NCBI GenBank assembly: GCA_902802815.1
Contig: CADCNQ010000010.1
Coordinates: 1 to 64,000 of the forward strand
DNA from: an uncultured Bacteroidales bacterium
GTDB lineage: Bacteria; Bacteroidota; Bacteroidia; Bacteroidales; Bacteroidaceae
Length of the DNA stretch: 64,000 nt
Direction: 5' to 3'
Within the stretch, counting starts at the first letter, position 1; each line of letters begins with the position of its first letter. Positions 36,931-46,514 of this stretch are shown piece after piece. The notes under the pieces were generated by a model. It was not told where the DNA came from. It saw only the letters and a program-made list of their open reading frames with translations, and ran no database searches. A program made the position numbers and the translations under genes.

Positions 36931-37839
36931 GTGAAACAACTCATAGCACCGGTGGATGTGAGCGATCTCAAAAGGGAGCTTGCTCCAAAATACTTATTGC
37001 GCAAAACGAACCATGGCGACAATGAGGTATATCTCATACGTGCGAGCGATTGCCCTTGTGTGATGCGCGAAATAGGCAGGGTGAGAGAGGAGGCTTTCCG
37101 TCGCGGAGGTACGGGGACGGGGCTTGAAACGGATGTGACTCACGCAGATGAGGAGTGTTTGCAGATGCTCGTGTGGAATCCGGAGGGAGAGGAGATAGCT
37201 GGCGGTTACCGTATGATAGAAGGCAAGAGGTGGCCAATGAAGGCAGACGGACAGCCGGATTTGGCGACAAGTCATCTATTCTGGTTTTCGGAGGATTTTC
37301 TTCGCGAATACAAAGACAGTACCCTTGAGGTTGCGCGTTCGTATGTTACAACCGGTTACCAGCGCAATGCGCCCCGAAACAAGAGTATCTACATCATGGA
37401 TAATCTTTGGGATGGTATCGGGGCTTTTCTCGTGAGCCACCCCGAGATAAAATATCTCTTTGGAAAGGTTACGATATCTGCCGGGTTCAACCGTCGCGCG
37501 ATGGAGATGATACTTTTCTTCCTGAAGAAGTATTTCCCGGCAAAGAGACCACTCGTTGTGCCTCATGTGGCTATAGAGAAGAGTGTTCCCGAGAGTGAGT
37601 TTGAGATGCTGTTTGAAGGCCTTGGTTTTGACGATGGATACAGAGTGTTGAAGCGCGAGATAAAGGCCTTGGGGGAAAGAATTCCACCTATGATAAATTC
37701 TTACATGATGCTAGCTCCCACAATGCAGTATTTCGGAAGTACGGTAGACGAAAGTTTTGCCGGTGCAGTAGAAAGTGCGATACTTGTCGCAGTGGATGAG
37801 ATGAGCGAAGAGAAAAAGGCTCGGCACATGAATGTGTGA
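36931..37839 (+). CDS. Hemolysin-like GNAT N-acyltransferase (OlsB/GlsB-like)
   Basis: A 302-residue enzyme from GTG 36931 (MKQLIAPVDVSDLKRELAPK). An upstream TTG at 36925 is less likely. It has REIGRVREEAFRRGGTGTG, an acyl-ACP binding block EVARSYVTTGYQR and YLFGKVTISAGFNRRAMEM. The family N-acylates glycine or ornithine with a 3-hydroxy fatty acid to start amino-acid lipid synthesis. Its stop overlaps the next ATG (TGATG), so it is coupled to the PlsC-like gene. The substrate is not set by sequence. Confidence 0.85.
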   Translation: MKQLIAPVDVSDLKRELAPKYLLRKTNHGDNEVYLIRASDCPCVMREIGRVREEAFRRGGTGTGLETDVTHADEECLQMLVWNPEGEEIAGGYRMIEGKRWPMKADGQPDLATSHLFWFSEDFLREYKDSTLEVARSYVTTGYQRNAPRNKSIYIMDNLWDGIGAFLVSHPEIKYLFGKVTISAGFNRRAMEMILFFLKKYFPAKRPLVVPHVAIEKSVPESEFEMLFEGLGFDDGYRVLKREIKALGERIPPMINSYMMLAPTMQYFGSTVDESFAGAVESAILVAVDEMSEEKKARHMNV

Positions 37840-39140
37840 TGAGTAAGGGCGGTTGGTTATATAGGATATTCAAGGCTTATTTTAAGCTACTTAACAATAA
37901 ATTACTCTATCGTAAGGTCTATCTCTTGGGTAAGGAAAATATCCCAGAAAACGGAGATAGGTTGATGGTGGTGAGCAATCATCAGAATAATGCCAATGAT
38001 GCGATAGGACTTATTTTGGCTTTTAAGAACAAACAGTTTCCTACGACTTTTACGAGCGGTGTTTTCCTGTCAAAGGTTCCCTTCTTGGGTAATTTTTTTT
38101 ACAATTTGGGTATGCTCCCTGCCTACAGGGCTGACTATGAGGGGCTGGAGAATGTAAATAAAAATAAATCCTCGATGGAGGAGATGAAGCGCAGGTTGAG
38201 AGAAGGGCTGCCGGTTATAATTTATCCGGAGGGCACGGGTCAGTTCGGCCATTATATAGGTCGTTTCATCCCCAATTATTTGCATCTCGCATTTCAGGCG
38301 GCAGAAGCAGACGGTTGGAAATATGATGTCAAGGTGCTGCCTGCAGCAAACCATTATAGCGATTATTTTGATGTTCAGACGGAGTTTATGATCCGTATAG
38401 CACCTCCGTTTTCTCTCAAACCATACTACGGACGTTATCGTGAGAAGCCCCGTACGACGGTGAGGGAGATAAATGAAATACTTTTCCGGCGTGTTAAGGA
38501 AATGATGTTGCATGTAGAGGATGTGGAGCACTATGAAGAGATAGATTTTCTCAGGAACAGTGCTTTCGGAGACTCTTTTGCCGGTGGAAAACCACCTCTT
38601 CCGGAGCGTTTGGAAAAAGACCAGCGTTTTGTGGAGCTCATAGAGAATTGTGAGGAAAAGGATATCTATGAGAAGAGTGCAGAATTGAAAAGGCTGGAGG
38701 AAAAATTCAAACTGAAAGATCAATGGGTGGCAGAGTCGGCAGGATGGGCGAGAACCGTTCTGGATGCTTCCATCGAACTTTTCCTGTTGCCCTTCTGGCT
38801 GTTGGGGCTTTGGCCTTTTGGATTATTCTACTGGCTGCCAACGCTTTTGTTAAGTGACAACTTGATGTACACGAATACGTATCGTGTGCTTGTAAACAGT
38901 CTTTTGCTGGTGCCTCTTGCATTATTGATAACTTTGTCAGTCGTGGGAGGAAAATTTGGAATGTGGTGGCTGGCTATAATGTGGATTTTATTGTGGGTTC
39001 CCATTGGCAGGTTTGAATGGTGGATGTGGTCAAGATTTAAAAGGACGAGGGGACGTATTTTCTTACTTATGCATGCAGATGAGAGGGCGAAAATGAAGGC
39101 TGCGAGAGACAACATCGCAACATATGTCCACTTTTCTTGA
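37839..39140 (+). CDS. PlsC-type acyltransferase with C-terminal membrane domain
   Basis: A 433-residue glycerolipid acyltransferase. The HxxxxD-like motif is SNHQNNANDAIG, where the Asp is one residue further out than usual, as in several Bacteroidetes members. The acceptor block is IIYPEGTG. After about residue 300 come two or three transmembrane helices (ELFLLPFWLLGLWPFGLFYW; LVNSLLLVPLALLITLSVV; WWLAIMWILLWVP). It probably esterifies the product of the preceding N-acyltransferase or makes phosphatidate. The coding sequence is more AT-rich than the patatin or rpsA genes. Confidence 0.82.
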   Translation: MSKGGWLYRIFKAYFKLLNNKLLYRKVYLLGKENIPENGDRLMVVSNHQNNANDAIGLILAFKNKQFPTTFTSGVFLSKVPFLGNFFYNLGMLPAYRADYEGLENVNKNKSSMEEMKRRLREGLPVIIYPEGTGQFGHYIGRFIPNYLHLAFQAAEADGWKYDVKVLPAANHYSDYFDVQTEFMIRIAPPFSLKPYYGRYREKPRTTVREINEILFRRVKEMMLHVEDVEHYEEIDFLRNSAFGDSFAGGKPPLPERLEKDQRFVELIENCEEKDIYEKSAELKRLEEKFKLKDQWVAESAGWARTVLDASIELFLLPFWLLGLWPFGLFYWLPTLLLSDNLMYTNTYRVLVNSLLLVPLALLITLSVVGGKFGMWWLAIMWILLWVPIGRFEWWMWSRFKRTRGRIFLLMHADERAKMKAARDNIATYVHFS

Positions 39141-39171
39141 CTATTTTATCGTCTATATCAAATTATTTTCG

Positions 39172-39179
39172 TATCTTTG
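39172..39179 (+). promoter_or_regulatory. Promoter -7 box for the GNAT gene at 39200
   Basis: TATCTTTG, 20 bp before the ATG at 39200. It could initiate a separate transcript for the ketosynthase-dehydratase part of the cluster. Confidence 0.55.
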
Positions 39180-39199
39180 CACGCGAAAATCGTGCGTGT

Positions 39200-40330
39200 A
39201 TGACAAAGGTGCAAGTTAAAAAGGTTAGTTCGAATGAAGAGATGACTCTCTTCGTGCGCTTTCCTTTTTTCCTGTATAGGGGCTGTGAACAGTTTGTTCC
39301 GGATTTGAACCGTGATGTCTACGATACGTTTAATCCGAAGAAAAACAGTGCGTTGAGTATTGCCAAAGTACAACCTTTCCTTGCTTGGCAGAATGGTGAG
39401 GTGGTGGGCCGTATTGCGGGTATCATAAATCAGAATGCGAACAAAAAATGGGGCACAAAGAACGTTCGTTTTGGATTTATTGATTTCATAGATGACCTAA
39501 ATGTGTCCCGAGCATTGATAGAAGCTGTGGAGAAATGGGGGACAGAGCAGGGTATGGAGCGTATCCAAGGCCCCATGGGTATCACCGATTTTGACAAGGA
39601 GGGTATGCTTGTGGAGGACTTTGATAGAGAGGGGATGATGACGGAAATATACAATTATCCCTACTATCCGGAGCACATGAAGGCACTCGGCTTTGAAAAA
39701 GAGGCAGACTGGTTGCACATCCGTGTGGCTGTGCCGAAAGAAGTGCCTGCAAAATACGCCCGTGTGGCTGCACTTTCCGGGGAAATGTTCGGTTTGCGTG
39801 TGGTAAAATACAACAGTACGCAACTTCTCGGGGAAAAGGGACATGAGGTATTTCGTCTCATGAATAAGTCATATGAACCGTTGTTCGGCTTTACGGCATT
39901 CACGGAGAATCAGATTAATGATTTTCTGAAACAGTACGTGCCGATTGTTGATACGGAACTTATTCCTTGTGTGGTAAACGGAGATGGCGAGTTGGTTGCA
40001 GCAGCTGTGACGATTCCCTCTCTCTCAAAGGCGATGAAGAAAGTGAATGGTCATTTGTTGCCGTTGGGTTGGTGGCATATCCTGCAGGCACTGAAATGGA
40101 GGCATGAGGATACCGTGCAGTTGCTTTTGATTGCTGTGCGCCCAGATCTTCAGGGAATGGGTGTAAATGCCCTAATATTCAACGATTTGATTCCTGTGTT
40201 TAATCGCAAAGGATTTAAATATGCGGAGACTGGACCTCAATTGGAGGATAATGTCAAGGAACTTTCTCAATGGAAGCCTTTAGGGCCGGAGAAGATAAAA
40301 AGGCGCAGGTGCTGGACAAAGAAGATTTAA
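39200..40330 (+). CDS. GNAT-superfamily acyltransferase-like protein
   Basis: A 376-residue protein from ATG 39200 (MTKVQVKKVSSNEEMTLFVR). It is a double GNAT-like fold with FPFFLYRGCEQFVPDLNRDV, GPMGITDFDKEGMLVEDFDR and a C-terminal acyl-CoA loop LLLIAVRPDLQGMGVNALIF. Members are common in Bacteroidetes next to lipid genes, but the reaction is unknown. It comes 38 bp before the ketosynthase, in a gap without a promoter. Confidence 0.75.
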   Translation: MTKVQVKKVSSNEEMTLFVRFPFFLYRGCEQFVPDLNRDVYDTFNPKKNSALSIAKVQPFLAWQNGEVVGRIAGIINQNANKKWGTKNVRFGFIDFIDDLNVSRALIEAVEKWGTEQGMERIQGPMGITDFDKEGMLVEDFDREGMMTEIYNYPYYPEHMKALGFEKEADWLHIRVAVPKEVPAKYARVAALSGEMFGLRVVKYNSTQLLGEKGHEVFRLMNKSYEPLFGFTAFTENQINDFLKQYVPIVDTELIPCVVNGDGELVAAAVTIPSLSKAMKKVNGHLLPLGWWHILQALKWRHEDTVQLLLIAVRPDLQGMGVNALIFNDLIPVFNRKGFKYAETGPQLEDNVKELSQWKPLGPEKIKRRRCWTKKI

Positions 40331-40368
40331 AAATATTGAGTATCATAAGTGGAAAATGAAATAGTGAA

Positions 40369-41592
40369 ATGGAAAACAAAGTAGTTATTACAGGTATGGG
40401 AATATGGTCCTGTTTGGGCCAGACTTTGGATGATGTCCGTAAGAGTCTCTATGATGGCAAGAGCGGTATTATCTTTTCTGAGGAAAGAAAGGCTGCGGGA
40501 TTTCGCAGTGGCCTTTGCACCAGTGTCCCCAAACCTGATTTGAAGCCGTTTGTACCCCGCAATATGCGTATGTTTATGCCGGAAGAGGCTCAGTATGCAT
40601 ACATGGCAACGAAGGATGCCTTGGAGCAGGCCGGCATCGACCAGGATTATCTGGACAAGCATGATGTGGGTATTATCTACGGTAATGACAGTGTGGCAGA
40701 AGCAACTATGGTAGCTTTGGATAAGTTCCGTCAGTGCGGAGATACTGCAAGTTGCGGCAGCGGTGCTATTTTCCAGTCGATGAACTCTACCATCACGATG
40801 AATCTTGCCTGTCTGTTCAAACTGCGTGGTATCAACCTGACATCTTCTGCAGCCTGTGCTTCTTCGTCAATAGCTATCGGCAATGCATATCTGTTGATTA
40901 AGAACGGTCTGCAGGATTGTGTTATTTGCGGTGGCGGTCAGGAGAACAATATGTTCTGTGTGGCATCTTTTGACGGTATTCAGGCTTTCTCCACAAGAGA
41001 GGATGAGCCCCTCAAGGCTTGCCGTCCGTTTGATAAGAACCGCAATGGACTTGTACCCGGCGGTGGTGCTGCAACATTGATTCTCGAAAGCGAGGAGCAT
41101 GCCAAAAAGCGCGGTGCAAAGATTTTGGCAGAGATTATAGGCTGGGGCTTCAGTGGTAATGGCGATCACATCTCCACTCCTAATGTAGAAGGACCTCGCA
41201 AGAGTCTTGAAATGGCTTTGCGCCTTTCAGGGGTAAGTCCTATGGAGATTGGCTATGTGAATGCTCATGCAACATCCACTCACGCCGGTGACGGACGCGA
41301 AGCTATGGCCATTGCTCAGGCATTTGGTGATTACAAAGTGCCCGTGACAAGTACAAAATCGCAGACAGGTCATGAAATGTGGGCTGCAGGTGCGGCAGAG
41401 TGTATTTACTCTATGCTGATGATGAAGAACGGCTTCATCGCCGGTAATTTAAATTTCGAAGAACCGGATGAGGAGACAGCTTGTGTAAACGTTATTCCCG
41501 AGACGATAGAGAAGCATTTTGACATGTTCCTGTCCAATAGTTTCGGATTTGGCGGCACGAATTCCACGCTTATAGTCAAGAATGTGGATTAA
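40369..41592 (+). CDS. Beta-ketoacyl-ACP synthase
   Basis: FabB/FabF-type condensing enzyme of 407 residues with a complete Cys-His-His triad: Cys near 164 in SAACASSS, His in NAHATSTHAGDG and His in KSQTGHEMWAAGA. It is followed by its own ACP. In aryl-polyene loci a ketosynthase usually pairs with a chain-length-factor partner. No second ketosynthase is present here. It probably elongates an ACP-bound acyl chain with the dehydratases and FabG of this operon. Confidence 0.92.
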   Translation: MENKVVITGMGIWSCLGQTLDDVRKSLYDGKSGIIFSEERKAAGFRSGLCTSVPKPDLKPFVPRNMRMFMPEEAQYAYMATKDALEQAGIDQDYLDKHDVGIIYGNDSVAEATMVALDKFRQCGDTASCGSGAIFQSMNSTITMNLACLFKLRGINLTSSAACASSSIAIGNAYLLIKNGLQDCVICGGGQENNMFCVASFDGIQAFSTREDEPLKACRPFDKNRNGLVPGGGAATLILESEEHAKKRGAKILAEIIGWGFSGNGDHISTPNVEGPRKSLEMALRLSGVSPMEIGYVNAHATSTHAGDGREAMAIAQAFGDYKVPVTSTKSQTGHEMWAAGAAECIYSMLMMKNGFIAGNLNFEEPDEETACVNVIPETIEKHFDMFLSNSFGFGGTNSTLIVKNVD

Positions 41593-41642
41593 GATATTGG
41601 AAAAAATAATAACAATTTATAAACCAACAAAAAATTAAAATT

Positions 41643-41882
41643 ATGACACGCGAAGACATTATTGCAAAGGTACAGTCTACTTTGGCAGAAGAGTTTGAAG
41701 TAGAAGAAAGTGTAATCACGGATGATGCTGTCATCTACGACACTCTTCAGTTGGACAGCCTGTCTTTGGTTGACCTCGTAGCAGTTATTCAATACACCTT
41801 CAAGGTGAAGATTCCTGTTGAGGATCTGCCCAAGGTAAAGACTTTCAAGGATCTTTACGATTATATTGAATCTCACCAGTAA
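41643..41882 (+). CDS. Acyl carrier protein
   Basis: A 79-residue dedicated ACP. The phosphopantetheine Ser is in LQLDSLSLVDLV (Ser near 39), within a four-helix acidic protein. It lies between the ketosynthase and the dehydratases, so it presumably carries the growing chain of this cluster rather than general fatty acids. Confidence 0.95.
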   Translation: MTREDIIAKVQSTLAEEFEVEESVITDDAVIYDTLQLDSLSLVDLVAVIQYTFKVKIPVEDLPKVKTFKDLYDYIESHQ

Positions 41883-41892
41883 GAAAAAGGTG

Positions 41893-42309
41893 ATGCCTTA
41901 TTCAATAGAAGAACTGATTCCTCAGCGTGCACCTATTCAGATGGTGGACGTTTTGGTGCGTGCCTCGGAAGATGAAGCGGTTTGCCAGTATACTGTCAAG
42001 GATGGCAACTTCTTCATCGAGTCCGATGGCCGCCTCTCTGAGGTGGCACTCATTGAGCATATTGCTCAGAGTGCTTCTGCCCATGCCGGTTGGAAGGCAA
42101 GAGAGACTGGTGCCACAGAGGCGCCTATTGGATATATAGGTGAGGTTAAAAACTTCCACTTGTACCAGCGCCCGAAGGTGGGTGATGTGCTTGAAACTGT
42201 GGTTTCTATGGGACCGGAGGTGCAGGGCGTTACGTTGATGCGCGGGGAGACAAGAGTCGGGGGTGAAATAGTTGCGGACACTCAAATGAAAATATATGTT
42301 CCTGAATGA
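41893..42309 (+). CDS. Hotdog-fold 3-hydroxyacyl-ACP dehydratase (ApeP-like)
   Basis: A 138-residue hotdog protein from ATG 41893 (MPYSIEELIPQRAPIQMVD). The helix segment EVALIEHIAQSASAHAGWKA is in the position of the catalytic Glu/His region of FabA/FabZ relatives, in the form seen in polyene-cluster dehydratases. It overlaps the second dehydratase by 14 bp. The two may act as a heteromer or on different double bonds. Confidence 0.8.
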   Translation: MPYSIEELIPQRAPIQMVDVLVRASEDEAVCQYTVKDGNFFIESDGRLSEVALIEHIAQSASAHAGWKARETGATEAPIGYIGEVKNFHLYQRPKVGDVLETVVSMGPEVQGVTLMRGETRVGGEIVADTQMKIYVPE

Positions 42310-42664
42310 TAACTTCTATAAGGTAATCTCCGTTGTGAGAGAGGAAGAGATGAAGGGTAATGTGTGTCTGGAACTTCTTCCTGAGTGTAGCGTCTATGAT
42401 GGACACTTTCCGGGCAAGCCTGTTTGTCCGGGAGTCTGCAACATGGAGACAATAAAGGAGTGTGCATGTATGGTGCTTCAGAAAGATGACTTGCGCTATG
42501 AGAGCATAAAACTCTGTCGTCTGACTGCTGTCGCCACTCCGGCGGTTTGTCCCCGGATTGTGGTGGAAGTGTCCGCAGAAGCCAAGGGCAGTGGCTACAT
42601 GATACAGGGGGCTATACGCGATGAGCAACAAACGTATATGGAACTGAAAGGAATATTGGTGTGA
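42296..42664 (+). CDS. FabZ-like dehydratase (ApeI-like)
   Basis: A 122-residue hotdog protein. The FabZ signature reads HFPGKPVCPGVCNMETIKE, so the catalytic His and a downstream Glu are present. Two Cys residues replace usual aliphatics in the PGV block. Its TGA overlaps the GTG of the exporter gene (GTGA). Confidence 0.82.
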   Translation: MFLNDNFYKVISVVREEEMKGNVCLELLPECSVYDGHFPGKPVCPGVCNMETIKECACMVLQKDDLRYESIKLCRLTAVATPAVCPRIVVEVSAEAKGSGYMIQGAIRDEQQTYMELKGILV

Positions 42665-45135
42665 CACAGCTATTCGTTAGTATTTATCATTTTTTTAAGA
42701 ACCATCGCCTCCTCATGTGGCTGTCGATGGTCTTTTTGTTTTTTCTGCTTGGATACTTTTCCTCAAAAATATACCTGGAGGAAGACCTTAATAAACTGAT
42801 GCCCTCGTCCCGTAACGAGGACGGAAGTATCAAGCTTGCCTTTTCGTCTTTGCGAATCAAGGACAAGACGTTTATACTTTTCCAAGGTGAAGATAAGGAT
42901 GAACTTATCAGCACTTGCGACGAGTTTGTTGATTCATTACTTTCTCCTCAGGAGAATCTGCCGGAGGAAGAGCGTACTATAGATGATGTGTTCTATCAGA
43001 TTGACGAGAATCTGATGTTTGATGCTGTCGACTATCTGACGGAGCATTTGCCGGCATACGTGGATGAATCATGCTACGCGGCTTTTGATACGCTGCTCAC
43101 GGAGGAACATATGCAGCGTCAGATGGCTCAGAATGTAGAAGATATGCAGAGCGATGTGGCTGATTTGTTTCCGCAACTTCTGGAGATGGATCCCATAGGT
43201 ATGCGTTCTGTTATAGAGAAGAAAATTGCCCCCCTCCTTAGCAGTACGGGAGGAGGCTACAGCACCATTGACGGACATATTTTTGTGCCGGATTCTACCG
43301 TGTGTCTGGCTATAGTCACACCTAAATTTTCCGCAACAAATACGGGGCAGGGTAGTCGTCTTTTTGAGGATCTCAACCGGCAGATAGAGCTGTTCCGCAA
43401 CTCTCATCCGCAGGTGAATATATCTTATCATGGTACGCCCGCGAACGGATATTACAATTCTTCAACAATCAAAGGTGATTTACTGACGACAATTCTGGGT
43501 TCTTTGGTGTTGGTGCTTATCGTCTTGGGACTTTGCCTGCGTTCGTGGTCTTCATTACCGCTGTTGGTGCTCCCGGTGGCTTTTGGCACATGTTTCGGTC
43601 TCACGATGATGTATTTCATCAAGGGGCAGTTCTCTCTTATGGCTTTGGGTATCGGTGCTATCGTGCTGGGTGTGGCTATGAGTTACGCCCTGCATGTCAT
43701 CACTCATTTTAAATATTCGGGAAACAGTGAAATGGTGCTCCGTGAGGAGACCAAACCCGTACTGCTGGGGTGTATCACTACGATAGGCAGTTTCATGGGC
43801 CTGTTGTTTATCAAGACAGATCTTCTTCAGGATTTTGGTATTTTTGCAGCTTTTGCTATTGTAGGCACGACGTTGTTTTCGTTGGTATATCTACCTCATC
43901 TCTTGGATATAGGTAAGACGCGCAAGGGCGAGAGGGCTTTTGCCATAATGGATAAGTTGAGTGCCTACCCGTTTGACAGGAGTAAGGTGCTTGCCGGCAT
44001 AATCGGTACGATATCCGTTGTGTGTGTGCTTGCTTATCTGATTAAAGGTACGGATTTTGATGCCGACATGAATAATCTGGGTTACGTGTCGGAAATGACA
44101 TCGAAGAGCAAGGAACTCCTTAGTGAGAAGACAGCTACCGGAGACGAATCCACATATTTTGCCTCTCAGGGTGCAACGGCCGAGGAGGCGGTGGAAAATT
44201 TTGCATTGCTGGATGCAAAACTGAATTCTCTTGAGAAAGAAGGTGTGGTTAAGGGATACACTCATACGGGTGTCCTCTTTGTGCCTCTCAAGGTGCAGGA
44301 GGAACGCATCGCAGCTTGGAAAGAGTTTTGGAACGAGGAGCGCCTTCTGAAGGCAAAGCGTCTTATTGACAGGACGGCCCCCAAAGTAGGACTTTCTGCA
44401 GAAGGTTTTGCTTCGTTCTTCGAGGCCGCTACGAGGGATTACGAACCGGATGCTCTCTACGATGCCGACATCATTCCATATGGTTATCTCTCCACTTTGA
44501 TTGAAGAAACCTATGGAGGGCAGTATCTTGTGCTTTCCAGTGTGCGTTATCAGCCGGACAGTCTGGATGCGACATTCCTGCGTATATGTGATGCTGTCAC
44601 CAAGGATGACAATCTCATGGTACTTGATACCTATTATTATACGCGCGATACGTTGCGCCAGCTCAACGAGGATTTCAATGTGTTGCAGTGGATTAGTATG
44701 GGATTTGTATTCGTTGTCCTGCTTTTCAGTTTCCATTTCAACTGGAAATACACGCTCTTGGGATTTTTCCCGATTGTGCTTTCGTGGCTTATTGTCTTGG
44801 GTGCGATGGCTATTTTCGGCGTACGCTTCAATCTCATCAATATCATCATTTCTACATTTATTTTCGGTATTGGTGTTGACTACAGTATATTTATCATGTC
44901 CGGGCTCATTCATGAGAACGACGGTAACAGCAAGGTGCTCGGTCGTCACAAGACAGCAATCATGTTCTCTGCCTTCATCCTGGTTGTCACTGTGGCTTCC
45001 ATGTTGTTTGCAAAGCACCCGGCAATTCAGAGTGTTGGGTTTGCCACGCTTGTCGGTATGGTGAGTGCCGTAGTGCTGAGTTATGTAGTGCAGCCCGCAA
45101 TATTTCGTTATGTACGACGTCGTCATAATTGGTAG
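42661..45135 (+). CDS. MMPL/RND-family lipid exporter
   Basis: An 824-residue inner-membrane transporter from GTG 42661. It has the two-fold MMPL repeat: helix 1 (LLMWLSMVFLFFLLGYF), a large periplasmic loop, and five helices from 275 (LLTTILGSLVLVLIVLGLCL), then a second half with IFGIGVDYSIFIM, the Asp-bearing proton-relay helix, near residue 740. MMPL exporters accompany aryl-polyene and flexirubin clusters and move the finished lipid towards the outer membrane. It overlaps the oxidoreductase gene by 26 bp. Confidence 0.88.
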   Translation: MTQLFVSIYHFFKNHRLLMWLSMVFLFFLLGYFSSKIYLEEDLNKLMPSSRNEDGSIKLAFSSLRIKDKTFILFQGEDKDELISTCDEFVDSLLSPQENLPEEERTIDDVFYQIDENLMFDAVDYLTEHLPAYVDESCYAAFDTLLTEEHMQRQMAQNVEDMQSDVADLFPQLLEMDPIGMRSVIEKKIAPLLSSTGGGYSTIDGHIFVPDSTVCLAIVTPKFSATNTGQGSRLFEDLNRQIELFRNSHPQVNISYHGTPANGYYNSSTIKGDLLTTILGSLVLVLIVLGLCLRSWSSLPLLVLPVAFGTCFGLTMMYFIKGQFSLMALGIGAIVLGVAMSYALHVITHFKYSGNSEMVLREETKPVLLGCITTIGSFMGLLFIKTDLLQDFGIFAAFAIVGTTLFSLVYLPHLLDIGKTRKGERAFAIMDKLSAYPFDRSKVLAGIIGTISVVCVLAYLIKGTDFDADMNNLGYVSEMTSKSKELLSEKTATGDESTYFASQGATAEEAVENFALLDAKLNSLEKEGVVKGYTHTGVLFVPLKVQEERIAAWKEFWNEERLLKAKRLIDRTAPKVGLSAEGFASFFEAATRDYEPDALYDADIIPYGYLSTLIEETYGGQYLVLSSVRYQPDSLDATFLRICDAVTKDDNLMVLDTYYYTRDTLRQLNEDFNVLQWISMGFVFVVLLFSFHFNWKYTLLGFFPIVLSWLIVLGAMAIFGVRFNLINIIISTFIFGIGVDYSIFIMSGLIHENDGNSKVLGRHKTAIMFSAFILVVTVASMLFAKHPAIQSVGFATLVGMVSAVVLSYVVQPAIFRYVRRRHNW

Positions 45136-46495
45136 TGGATTAGGAGGTTTGGCCTGTGGCCATACGCTTGCTCGCAGAGGGATGAAAGTTGTCATCTTGG
45201 AGCGTCAGGGCCAGCCGGGCGGTTCGTTACAGAGCTACCGGCGCCGGGACCGTCATTTTGACACGGGAATGCACTATGTCGGCGGTCTGGACGAGGGGCA
45301 GGCTCTTCATGCTCTTTTTTCAGATCTCAATCTGCTGTCTCTTCCCTGGAAACGCCTCGATCCCGAGGGGTTTGACCAGGTTACTGTAGAGGGACGCACG
45401 TTTCTCTATAAGGAGGGGTACGAGCGTTTCGCTAACCATCTCTCCGAAGAATTCCCGCATGAGAGGGAAGCGCTGCACACTTATGTGCGTGCTTTGCGAG
45501 AGATGGGTGAGAAGGACGGTGTGAATGTGTCGGCGTGGACGTGGCTCAATGAGTTGTTTCACGATCCGTTGCTGATAGACGTGCTCTCGGGCACCTGTCT
45601 CAAGATGGAGCTGCGTCGTGACACTCTTCCTCTCTTTTCCTTTGTACACAATCAGGGACCTTTCATCGAAAGCAGTTGGCGTCTTGACGGACCAGGCTCG
45701 TTGATGGTTGACAGACTCGTTGACGATATAAAATCGTACGGCGGTGAAGTACTATGTGGCGAGGAAGTGGAGGACCTGGTCGAACGTGATGAGGTGATAT
45801 CTGCTGCAAAGACTTCATCCGGTAATGTCTATGAGGGCCGGTTCTTTATTTCCGACGCTCATCCAGTTGCCACACTTTCGTGGATTAAGGAAAGTCACAA
45901 GATAAAAGGCGTTTTCCGCCGTCGTATGGCATCTGTGCCGAACTCCTTCGGTATGTTCACCGTGTCTCTGGTGATGAAGAAGGATGCGGTTCCTGCTTTT
46001 AACCATAATAAATACATATACGCGCGGGGCGATGTGTGGGGGCAGCACGAATGTCCGCAGCGTCCTGTCGGTGCCGTGCTGGTCACCAATCCTGCGCCTG
46101 ACCAAATAGATATTCTCACGCCGACGCCTTTTGAGACATGGAGCCGTTGGAGCGATACGTCCGTTGGTCGCAGAGGGGAGGACTACAGGGCTCTCAAAAG
46201 CGCGTTTGCCGAAGAATGTGTTGCGCTCGCGGAAACCCGGTTGCCGGGTCTCTCGTCGCAGACAGAAGAGATATATACATCCTCTCCGCTCACATGGCGT
46301 GACTATAATCAGACGCCGGAGGGCAGTGCCTACGGTATGCGCAAAGACTGGCAGAATCCTCTCATGACGATACTTTCGCCCAAGATGTCGATAAGCAATC
46401 TGTTCCTCACGGGACAGAATGTGGTGCTCCACGGGTTGATGGGTGTGACCAAGACTGCGCAGTTCACGTGCGAACAGGTAATAAATAGTTTATAA
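45110..46495 (+). CDS. CrtI/phytoene-desaturase-like FAD oxidoreductase
   Basis: A 461-residue flavoprotein. The N-terminal dinucleotide fold is VVIIGSGLGGLACGHTLARR followed by E and the GGSLQSY flavin loop. The C-terminal FAD contact is NLFLTGQNVVLHGLMGVTKT. This group includes carotenoid desaturases and the FAD proteins of flexirubin clusters. Here it may oxidise or desaturate the ACP-derived chain. No phytoene synthase is near, so carotenoid synthesis is not supported. Confidence 0.85.
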   Translation: MYDVVIIGSGLGGLACGHTLARRGMKVVILERQGQPGGSLQSYRRRDRHFDTGMHYVGGLDEGQALHALFSDLNLLSLPWKRLDPEGFDQVTVEGRTFLYKEGYERFANHLSEEFPHEREALHTYVRALREMGEKDGVNVSAWTWLNELFHDPLLIDVLSGTCLKMELRRDTLPLFSFVHNQGPFIESSWRLDGPGSLMVDRLVDDIKSYGGEVLCGEEVEDLVERDEVISAAKTSSGNVYEGRFFISDAHPVATLSWIKESHKIKGVFRRRMASVPNSFGMFTVSLVMKKDAVPAFNHNKYIYARGDVWGQHECPQRPVGAVLVTNPAPDQIDILTPTPFETWSRWSDTSVGRRGEDYRALKSAFAEECVALAETRLPGLSSQTEEIYTSSPLTWRDYNQTPEGSAYGMRKDWQNPLMTILSPKMSISNLFLTGQNVVLHGLMGVTKTAQFTCEQVINSL

Positions 46496-46514
46496 AGAAA
46501 TAATATATCACAAG

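Noticed and set aside
45110..46495. Carotenoid biosynthesis
   Set aside because: The oxidoreductase is CrtI-like, but no phytoene synthase, cyclase or prenyl synthase is present. Context is fatty-acid type.
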